Shown in pieces: positions 56,055 through 64,000 of a DNA stretch of 64,000 nt; position 1 is the stretch's first letter; each line of letters starts with the position of its first letter. The DNA comes from Diogma glabrata. Lineage: Eukaryota > Arthropoda > Insecta > Diptera > Cylindrotomidae. A program made the position numbers and the translations under genes. The DNA lies in the NCBI GenBank assembly GCA_963693315.1, contig OY856187.1:376846599-376910598 (forward strand), given 5' to 3'. Below the pieces are notes generated by a model that had not been told where the DNA came from, made no database searches, and worked only from the letters and a program-made list of their open reading frames with translations.

Positions 56055-58141
56055 AAACTGACCAGAGCAAAATCGTTAAAATGTGGGACATTCTTCCAAA
56101 TACTAACTAATTAGAATTTCTATTGCGAGAAAGTGGAACGGTGAAAACGTGCTAGCTAGATTGTGCATAATTTACTATTCAATGCTTTCCTTAACTATTT
56201 GTTTACCATTTAATTCTTCAAAAAATTCTTTTAGTTTAATAGGACATTCAGGAAATGTGCTTGCTAGGAAGTGGTTCGTACATTTTCAAAATTCTTTCTA
56301 GTGCTGGCATTACCGCCAGCCAGCGAGTTTCACTGTATCTAATAAGTTGGCTATGTTCGACATTACTTTTGCCGCAGAACTCCTTCAACGTCTTCAGTAA
56401 AGGCAGTAAAATATCCAAATTTGTTTAACCCTGCCATTTAAATCAGCAGCACTTCTTATTGCATTATTTAGAATATGGGCTGCGAATCCAATACCCAATA
56501 CACTCTGGTTCAAATTCGAGTTTAGCTTGTTTTTAAATTTTCACCCCTTGACGTGACACCACTAAAATTGGTGTTCGTGTTATCAGCGTAAATTGCAACA
56601 AAATAACAACAAAACTTGTTTAAGCTACTGGAGCTGGCGGCTTATAGCAACGTTTTTTTATGTTTATATGTATCTATATGTCTTTTAATATCATAATGTC
56701 CACTGTTAATTTGCAAATTCACTCCGACTGGTAATACACTAAACTTTTGCGTCGTTATATTTTGATTTTTTTATAAAAGTATAGTCCAATTTAATATCGT
56801 ATAAGAATTTACGTAAACGTTTTCTATCCGTCTTGATTTGCAGGAGAACTTTTTAAATATAATTTTAAAAATTAGTATAAATTTACCTTTTAAATTAGCT
56901 TAAAACTTTTGTTACACAAGTAAAAACTGCAAAACAATTGAAACAATTTATTTTAATTTTACTAAATAATAAATATCTTTTCTGTATTCCGTAAGTATAA
57001 GAGGTAAACAGTATACCTCTCGTTCTATCTTTTGCAAATCTATACCATTTATCAAGTTTTTATGCTGTTTGCTTTGTTTGTTCTTTATTGAGAAAAAGGA
57101 TTATAAATTAGAAAATAGTAATTTTACTTTTGAGCTACCTAGTTAAAGTGTGTTTTAAACAGAGTTTGAAACGCTACTTATACCACTCCTTTACTTTGTT
57201 CTTTCAGAGTGCGTAGCTTAAAAAAAATATAACACTCTCATATACAGGAGTTAAAATAATAAAATATCATTTTTGCTACTAAATTAAAATAAATATTTTC
57301 TTTCAAATACTCAAAACATTTATTTTTGCGTCAAATTTGATGCTTTCCAATGTAAAATGCTTCGAATGATTCATTCAATTATTCATGTATTGTTAGAAAA
57401 ATGAATATAAAGGATGACGTAGAGTGACTAATTTTCTTCTTTTGCAAATCGAATGAAAGAACAGGAAAATGTAATCTGCTCCAAAGGAGTAAAATCGAAA
57501 AAACAAAAATTTTACTCTTACGAGTAAGAACGATATTCAAATTATGAACATTTTAATTTTTGAATATTATTTCAAAGGATTGAAATGAGTGCTCGAATAA
57601 AGGAAAATTGTAAACTCTGGTTTAAAAATTTAACTTTTTATGATAAATTCATTCACGCAAAACTGAGACTTTTTAAGTGAAATATTTTGTATTTTGTTTT
57701 ACATAATATACTTTCGATCTCTCGTATATACACCGGGGAGATGTTTCTATAAACAAAGAAACATTTTCGCTGAGGTAGATCTGTTAGACATTAAAAGATA
57801 TGTAAATTATTGAAGTGACAGTTATTTCTAAGAAAATTATAGTTAAAACACTATTTTAGTAAAAAAAATATTGCACTGGTTTGTTCTCTCAATATGGTTA
57901 AATCAACATATACATAACATTATACAAACTGCAAGAAAAAACTGTGAAGCCATTGCTTTGACTAAGATATTGCGCAAACTGTACGTAGGTAGATATAAGG
58001 TTTTTCGATTATTTCGATAATGCGGGCAAATGTGGTGGAAATATTTGTTTCGTGGGTCGCTTCGTGGGACAGATTTCTCCGTGGGACAACGCAATGAAAT
58101 GTGGGACATTTCCACGCAACGTGGGACGTCTGGTCAGTTAA
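56055..58141. mobile_element. Probable nested DNA element with GTGGGAC subterminal repeats
   Basis: The left end AAACTGACCAG is matched by the inverted right end CTGGTCAGTTAA (58130-58141). Inside each end lie repeats of GTGGGAC (once on the left near 56081, at least five times on the right at 58035-58127). The flanks CTACCCT (56048-56054) and CTACCCA (58142-58148) could be a degraded target duplication. I have seen ends of the type 'GACCAGACGTCCCAC' in insect hAT-like elements. The exact boundaries are uncertain. Confidence 0.45.
56208..56590 (-). pseudogene. hAT transposase fragment (ZMYM1-like class)
   Basis: On the minus strand: ADNTNTNFSGV, then LNSNLNQSVLGIGFAAHILNNAIRSAADL, then after shifts LLKTLKEFCGKSN, LIRYSETRWLAVMPALERI, and finally FPECPIKLKEFFEELN. 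This order (C/A-D-N-x-x-x-N-x-G, G-C-x-A-H-x-x-x-N, K-x-F-C, S-x-T-R-W-L-x-L-x-P-A, C-P-x-x-L-x-x-F-F) is that of the central region of hAT transposases of the zinc-finger-MYM-1-like group. The DDE residues and the C-terminal dimerisation domain are missing or unreadable. It may belong to the outer 3.88-kb element or to the nested one. Confidence 0.7.
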
Positions 58142-59378
58142 CTACCCATAAACGTGCGTAAATTTTTCATTTGATTCTAAATTGTACAATTATTGCGAGC
58201 TTCTTTTAAATCTATAAGAAAATCCTACCACAAAAAAATAATGGTTTCTCCCTCCCTGTGACTGTATAAAAAAAATGAACAAAGATTGACGTTTTGGATT
58301 TTATTATAACCAACTAAACATATAATTTTTGCTACTTTATGAATTAAAAATTATAGTCCATATGGCGAAAAGAATTTGTCAGCAAGTTTTCATAACATAC
58401 TTTGAAAATATTTACATAACTTAAATATTTGTTCGTGTCGTTAGAAAATATTGTTTGTCCATTATAAAACATTCACTATTGTAAAATCACTGGAAATAAC
58501 CCAATAAATTTAAATTACTCCCGTAATTATTTTCATTCATTTTATAAAAATTAGCACAACTATCAAGAAAACTTTTGATATGTTATAGAATTTTACATTT
58601 TAGAATTGTTTTTAATTTATTGTTTTTAAAAAAGTCTTGTAAAGTTTGTACAATATGATATAGATAGAAAACAAGGCCATACAGTCAGGTTTCTCCAAAT
58701 AAGTGGGGTATAATTAGGTTGTGTTCTCCTGCATGTACCTACTTTTAAGTTTATATAAATTACCAATGGCCAATAACAATTGAAATTTGAATGTTAAATA
58801 CTGCACTATAAGCTCTCGAGCAACCTTATACTAATGAAATATTTTGTTTCCTCTGGCTCAGACACGAATATCTTATAAACAAAACACAATCGTTTTTCTA
58901 AAAGCGGTGATGCCGCGCACCTTATAGTATACGATAGAATTTTGTCAAAATACGCACCCACGGCGTTTTTGGAAGAACGATCGTGTTTTGTTTATAAAAC
59001 TGATTTCATAAGAAGATTAGAAGCAATACGACCGCCTTTCGTATCGGTGGCGCTCTAGTCCTTGATACAAAGAACGATAATGGTTTGAATATTAGTCGGG
59101 CCAAAATAATATGTAACGTAATAATTATATTATCAGATATATTTCAATTAATAGTATGCGATAAAATTGGTATATTAGTTAAGTAAATCTTCTAAAAATT
59201 AGACGAATTTACAAAATAACAGTGCATTGAAATTTTTATAGTGTATAATTCTATCACGATTGGATGATTTTACTGAATCGATGTATTGATAGTATCAGAT
59301 CCTTGGGGGGGGCCAATGCCCCCCCCAGCCCTACCCAATTGACGCCCCTGATGGAGCCTTATACTTAAGGAATCAATT

Positions 59379-59500
59379 ACTTCGGTCTGAAAGACCTAAG
59401 TATTACATTCATGAGCTCAAAGTGAAATTCTTACCCCCACTTTTTTTGACATTTCTCGACGTTTTAGGACCTCCTGATTCTAAAAAAGCAAAAAAAAAAA
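59379..59500. repeat. Dispersed repeat 'acttcggtctgaaagacc', copy 2
   Basis: Nearly identical to 36783-36900, starting 20 bp beyond the hAT target duplication. Confidence 0.8.
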
Positions 59501-59529
59501 ATGTACTACTTAAATGTACTACTTAAAAT

Positions 59530-60044
59530 GTAGTACTTTATGAGAAAACAAGTATCAAATTTTTTCAGTTTTTTTAACTAACACCATGGCCGTCAGAGGC
59601 GCTTAAAAAATTCGATTTTTTACCTCGATCACAAACTTGTGAATTTTGTAGGAAAACGGGTGCGTCTGAAAAAAAACGGGCAAACATGATTTTGTTAGAA
59701 TTTTGACCATAGATTACGATAAAAATATTTTCAAAATTTTTGGGGTAGTTTTCACCCTTATTTTAAGGGTTAAAACTTTTAAACCGAGATTTCGAGAAAT
59801 ATGTCACGATTTTTTTTTCAATTTTTTTTTTTAATTTTTTCTTTTTATTATTTCCTTACGATTAATTTTTGTTTTCCGATGGGCATCGACCAGGAACTGC
59901 CCCAAAAACAGACCCAAAGATAATAAAACGTGGTTTTAGCGTACATATTTTCTCATTCTGTGAGATAATCTCGATAACGGTAGATCTTAAGCTAAGATAA
60001 CGGTAGATCTTAAATTTGATACTTGTTTTCTCATAAAGTACTAC
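59530..60044. mobile_element. 515-bp element with perfect 33-bp terminal inverted repeats
   Basis: GTAGTACTTTATGAGAAAAC... at 59530-59562 is exactly the reverse complement of 60012-60044 over 33 bp. The interior is non-coding ('accctaatttt...aagggttaaaacttttaaaccgag'). Just outside the left end, 'gtactactta' is repeated twice. The target duplication is not clear. This is a MITE-like, probably young insertion, judging by the perfect ends. Confidence 0.8.
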
Positions 60045-60779
60045 CTATTCCCAAAGTTTGAGGCACAAACATTTGTTTTTCACACTTAGTTGGCGTGAAA
60101 TGCCTCATATATACATTTTTAAATACTTTTCAACCCATTTTGTAATCTTCCGCACGCAATCTTGTCTTCAACCCATACTAGCTTATTTGTGTTGTGAATT
60201 CTTTCGACCGACCTCACTCACAAGAAAATTTAAAAACAAAAATAATTCTAAAACAAATGCGTGTATCAAATAAAATCACCACCCAGGTTTCCAGAAGAGA
60301 TGATCCTGCTACAACCGTCCTATCCCAACTATCGCTACGCTAGTCCTGCATTATTTTACAAATTTCCAAATATAACAAAATAAATACTAAATATTTAATG
60401 AAAGTTACAAAAAACAAAGAAAAAAAAAAATTCCTTTAAAATGATGTCTCACTATGAGTCAGAAGAACCATAGATCAGACCCCGATTGAAAAAAATTCTG
60501 GTTTCGTTATCCACATTCTTCCTACGTCCGACTCCCTTTACGTTAGGCTTACCAATCGGGAGTATCCATATGCTGCACTGATACCATCCAATTAGATATT
60601 GGTTAAACTTTTCAGCAAACAAATTCAAACTAATCAAATTAAATTATTATTCCTTCATGTTTATAATGATTTAGATATTCACTATTATAAGACGGGATGA
60701 GAAGTTTTTGAAAATATGAATAAACACATTTTCGAATAATGCGGGTAGTGGAAACATTTGCCATAATGCTGCTCGGCCA
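60045..60779. other. Spacer, nothing assigned
   Basis: No recognisable coding motif. An A-run lies at 60418-60430. Confidence 0.45.
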
Positions 60780-60927
60780 TTACAGGACAGGACGAAAGGA
60801 GGAGGTTTGACTGACTAGATTCGTCCTGAGAACCATAAAAAATAAAAAACGAAATAAGAGTCGGGCTGGAACCGAAATCTCGAGATATAGACTCTTAGGC
60901 TCTTCCGACTGAGCTAACTGGGCCAGA
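60780..60927 (-). mobile_element. tRNA-derived SINE with body
   Basis: On the minus strand TTAGCTCAGTCGGAAGAGC is an excellent tRNA D arm/A box. It is followed by an anticodon-like region and GGTTCCAGCCC, a B box with one or two changes. The acceptor stem does not pair. The head is followed by 'gactcttatttcgttttttattttttatgg' and the body 'tctcaggacgaatctagtcag'. The same body follows a second, truncated head at 62810-62925, which defines a SINE family. The head looks closest to a Lys-type tRNA. Confidence 0.7.
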
Positions 60928-61878
60928 CAAAACAATTATAATCGAGGACCGAATAAAGGTGGCAGATCCGATATATAAGAAAAATGGGAAGGGTATTTCG
61001 GATACATACAACATACAACAGACTTAACAGCGCTTGCTCACACTTCCAGCTCTAATTATGTCATATTTAATTACATAATAAGAGCCTATCAACCATATAA
61101 ATATCCATGTATAAATACACAACGGGTAAAAATACATACATATATACATGATTGGAATAATTTCATATCGCTACTATGAATTCACCTTGTCACAGACAAG
61201 GCTCGGTTGTAGTGTAGTAGGACGGAAGCGAACAACATGCAAAGAAGCCACAATACTTAATACAAGTAGAAAGGATAAAATAAAATACGCACACGTGTAA
61301 AGAAAAAAAAACCCGTTTATAAACACAAAGGCACAAAGGCACTTAAAAAAAAAAATACAAAAATCATGCAAAAAAAAAGCAATAGTCAAAAACAAAAAAG
61401 GGAAGTATTTTATTTAGCGTATGGCTCTTGCTGTTAACTTTAAGAATAAAAATAAAACTTAAAAATAGGTAGATTTTCCTATGAAGTCCATATAAGACAA
61501 AACATGAATACACATTAAAATGAGCTTACAATCGATTTGATTGCGCGTCATTAGTTAAAAATTAAAAAGTAAAATATTAAAATTATAAAAAGATATCATG
61601 CAGAGAGCACTTGTCGAGTTATCAGTTATCATTGATTCGAATAAAGTAACTGTTTTAACTTATATTTACTGTGATGGAAATCGAAGCTTTGAGCATTTTT
61701 ATTCGCGTTCTGTAGCATTCTTGTGATAGGCTTATTTCTACCATAATCTGTGTAGTCATTGGCTCATTTCTACCATAATAGTAAATGAAATGGGAACTTT
61801 CGGGAAGCATAATCTATTGACGCACGTTTTTGGAATGATAGACGTCATCGGAATAACACGTCATCGGGAAATCACGTG
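60928..61878. other. Spacer at the 3' side of the gypsy fragment
   Basis: Positions 61180-61270 are more GC-balanced. No LTR pair could be recognised here. Confidence 0.4.
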
Positions 61879-62700
61879 CTCTAATTCATATGATGCGTTA
61901 CCAACTAACCTGATAATTTTGGCCTTCATAAATTCGTTAGCTAATTTTCACTTAGCTGCTTTTCGGTGTCATTCTAAACAAAGATTCGACTGAAAACGAT
62001 GTCACCGGAGACGGAGACAAGCGAGACAAGCAAGTTTCTAAGCATGCATATTGTACCGAACTGCATTTTGCGCAAAGCCTTCAGCTGTAAGCTCTTTAAT
62101 TTGGGAGCAAATCTTGAATAATACATCTGGACAGTCAAAGGTTTCTTCCCTCTCGTCCTGACAATTCAAGCGACGGAGAAGAGTAGGACGTACCATAAGT
62201 TATCATGGATAGCCTAAAGGAGGCATAATAGAGGCAACAACCTAAAGTTTGATGTACAGAACATCGAAGATGCATATCCCACCGAGGATGGTATTCGGAC
62301 AGATACGCACGTAGTCCAATGATTATGCTTGTAGGTAGCACCTTGAAAGGAAAGTTTCAAACAATTTAGATCTAAACTGTGACCCATTGTCTGAGTTGTT
62401 TGGGGACAACCAAAAGCATGGAACACATTGGTTTCCCGCAGTTTACAGATAGGCTCGGCAGTTAAGTTTCCGTAAAGGAAAAAGAAACGGAAACTTAGTG
62501 AGATAATCTAAGACAATCAAAATTGTTATATGACCGAACTTAGTTCGGGGGTAATGCCCGATTATATCAATGTATTATCGTTGGCCGAGACTTTCCGATT
62601 TCAGGAATGTTGTCACGGGAGAACGTAGTACGACGTTAGGAGATTTGACACTCTTACAGATATCACATTGAGAAACATAGGATTTCATTTGCGTAAACTT
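61879..62700 (-). pseudogene. Ty3/gypsy integrase remnant, copy 1
   Basis: Reading the minus strand from 62698: FTQMKSYVSQCDICKSVK is the HHCC zinc-finger end (C-x2-C). IDIIGHYPR holds the first catalytic Asp of the DDE core, followed by ILIVLDYLTKFPFLFPLRKL. A degraded block stands where D-N-G is expected. Then SVHQTLG ... MITYGTSYS, LNCQDEREETFDC, IKELTAEGFAQNAVRYNMHA and, at 61949-61879, KLANEFMKAKIIRLVGNASYELE, the C-terminal module. The frames change several times and stops interrupt it. Protease and RT are not present on either side, so it is a fragment, not a full element. Confidence 0.8.
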
Positions 62701-62809
62701 TAGATAATTGTCACTGTTGAAAGCCGTTAGATCAAGATTAAAAAAAAGAGGTTTTGTCCTGCGTAGCCGCCTTGATTAAGAATATCATCAAAAGAGGATC
62801 CAGAACCAC

Positions 62810-62925
62810 GTTTACCCGAGGTGGTATGCTCAATACCGGAGGCGGTCTGGCTTACTACATTCGTCCTGAAAGTCACAAAAAAATAAAAATACGAAATGGG
62901 AATCGGGTTCGAACCAAAACCCCGA
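62810..62925 (-). mobile_element. Truncated tRNA-derived SINE
   Basis: A perfect B box GGTTCGAACCC on the minus strand is followed by 'gattcccatttcgtatttttatttttttgtgac' and 'tttcaggacgaatgtagtaag', matching the body of the SINE at 60780-60927. The A-box half is missing; the junction with the gypsy copy 2 sequence lies near 62930. Confidence 0.65.
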
Positions 62926-62956
62926 GAATGATATATTTCACGTCATCGGAAAATCT

Positions 62957-63520
62957 CGTCCTCCAGTTCGAATGATGCGTTACCAACTAATTTGATAACT
63001 TTGGTTTTCCCAAATTTGGGAGGTAAATAGAACTTAGCACCTTTTCGGCGTCACTCTATAGTCTAAACGATGTATCGACGGAATACGATGTCACCGAGGA
63101 CAAAAGCGCGTTTTCAGACACGCAGATTGTAGCGAGCCCCATTTTGCACAAAGGCCTCAGCGGTTAGTTTTTAAATTCTTTGGATAATTGATCTGGACGA
63201 TCAAGGATTTCTGAACGATCAAGCGTGAGAGTAAAGAGCAGGACGTACCACGGGTTACCCAAAAGAGGCATAAAAGGGCGAACAACCTAAAGTTTGATGT
63301 ACAGAACATCAAAGAGCATAAGCATTTGACTAAGATGCATCGTTCCACCGATTATGGTAATCGGTTAGGTACGAACCTAGTCTAGCGATGACACTTCTGT
63401 TCACTCGCTCTGGTAGGTTAGCTTTTAAGGAGTATATAGTTGCTTGAAAGGAAAGTTTCAAGCAATTTAGATCTAAGCTACAACCTTACATTGAGAAACA
63501 TGGGATTAAATTTGCGTGGC
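62957..63520 (-). pseudogene. Ty3/gypsy integrase remnant, copy 2, with core deletion
   Basis: This copy carries the C-terminal block FYLPPKFGKTKVIKLVGNASFELED (63030-62957), the 'tcatcaaactttaggttgttc' block and the region around 63460-63520. On the minus strand, 'cccatgtttctcaatgt' joins directly to 'agcttagatctaaattgcttgaaactttcc'. Compared with copy 1, the whole integrase core between those points (about 240 bp) is deleted. It lies in tandem and in the same orientation as copy 1. Confidence 0.75.
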
Positions 63521-64000
63521 TCTACGGGGCCAAAAGTAAAATCGATGTAAGTGACGTTTTCGCAACTCCACCGTGTGGAGGTAACAAGGTTATGAGGCTT
63601 GGAGATTAACTTATTTTTAACCCTTTGAGAATCCACAATTTCCAAGTTTCACCGTACGGTTTAACATGGGAAGAGTACTTTTGCAGTTAGTGATTATTTA
63701 GGATAGCAGGAAGGCTCAACGAAAAGACAAAATAAATACGTAATAGGGCGTTCAATACAATTGCACCACTATTAAACTTTGTAACAATCTTCTGCATTAA
63801 GAGATTAACAAACAAAGTCACCGAAGTGTTAAAATAGATTAGAATAGGCTATAGTAAAGGGTTCAGCCTGATTAATATCGAACGATTTTAAAATTACACA
63901 AACAATTTTTAGAGGCTTAGTATTCCTATTTATCTAATTTTTCTAGTTATATATTCCTATTTATCCTATCTAATTTTTTAACACATGCAGAACCTCACCC
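63521..64000. other. Window end; probably more degraded retroelement
   Basis: More GC-balanced at 63530-63680 and AT-rich after 63860. I could not read further pol motifs. Confidence 0.4.

Larger units (their letters stand above)
55471..59350. mobile_element. hAT transposon, 3.88 kb, with perfect 8-bp target duplication
   Basis: The left end is CAGTGGCGTC and the right end is GACGCCCCTG (reverse complement CAGGGGCGTC), each next to a G-run or C-run of seven to ten bases. The flanking octamers are identical: ATGGAGCC at 55463-55470 and at 59351-59358. CAG ends plus an 8-bp duplication identify hAT. The interior contains a broken hAT transposase on the minus strand and what looks like a second nested element. 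The element is inserted into an intron, or into upstream sequence, of the host gene. Confidence 0.85.

Noticed and set aside
60855..60927. A genuine tRNA gene on the minus strand
   Set aside because: The D arm is excellent, but the ends do not pair and a SINE-type body follows that is shared with a second site.
1..64000. CRISPR array, bacterial operon or phage
   Set aside because: No spacer-repeat architecture, no dense open frames and no ribosome-binding sites. All repeats are explained by eukaryotic transposons, satellites or minisatellites.

Overview
This is an AT-rich eukaryotic window, most likely from an insect or another arthropod. The evidence for that is the low gene density, spliceosomal introns, and a crowded mix of Ty3/gypsy, BEL/Pao, Penelope-like, RNase H-bearing LINE, tRNA-derived SINE, hAT and small inverted-repeat elements. 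I cannot name the species. Nothing looks bacterial: there are no operons, no ribosome-binding sites and no long intact open frames. The longest open frames come from simple repeats.

One host gene can be supported, on the minus strand. An exon at 54429-54698 starts with the CxxxCxxP end of a WAP-type domain and carries most of a fibronectin type III (FN3) domain. The terminal coding exon at 27326-27742 completes the last strand of that FN3 domain, then adds a low-complexity stalk, one transmembrane helix and a short cytoplasmic tail. Both exons have good splice signals and matching phase 0. I read them as one anosmin-1 (Kal1)-like gene with a last intron of about 26.7 kb. Exons 5' of 54698 are not visible and probably lie beyond the right edge. 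Everything from 27.7 to 54.4 kb would then be intronic.

Downstream flank of the gene (1-27.3 kb, moving away from its 3' end): a Cys-rich degenerate ORF end (0.7-0.9 kb); a tandem repeat (1.2-1.8 kb); a small inverted-repeat element (2.3-2.5 kb); a dispersed 'ggttccgt' repeat (3.7-4.4 kb); a partly inverted and partly direct SINE cluster (4.4-5.6 kb); a broken LINE (8.0-11.5 kb) split by a 9-bp minisatellite; a tRNA-like SINE; a BEL/Pao remnant beside a fold-back element (12.9-14.4 kb); a giant imperfect palindrome (19.0-24.3 kb) whose right arm is interrupted by a 2.6-kb insertion; and a satellite-like array (24.3-26.5 kb).

Inside the large intron: a second LINE with RT, RNase H and C-terminal pieces (28.6-30.8 kb), a SINE (32.5 kb), repeated 'ggcgcaacga' arrays (34.5, 47.2 and 53.2 kb), a possible LTR-element relic (38.4-40.7 kb), a roughly 1-kb array of a 10-bp unit (41.3-42.35 kb), a Penelope-like element bounded by 162-bp near-identical inverted repeats (43.8-45.5 kb), and a non-autonomous hAT-like element with a near-perfect 8-bp target duplication (50.6-51.3 kb).

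Right of the FN3 exon: a 3.9-kb hAT element with a perfect 8-bp target duplication and another element apparently nested inside it (55.5-59.35 kb), a 515-bp element with perfect 33-bp terminal inverted repeats, tRNA-derived SINEs, and two tandem, differently deleted copies of a gypsy integrase region (61.9-63.5 kb).
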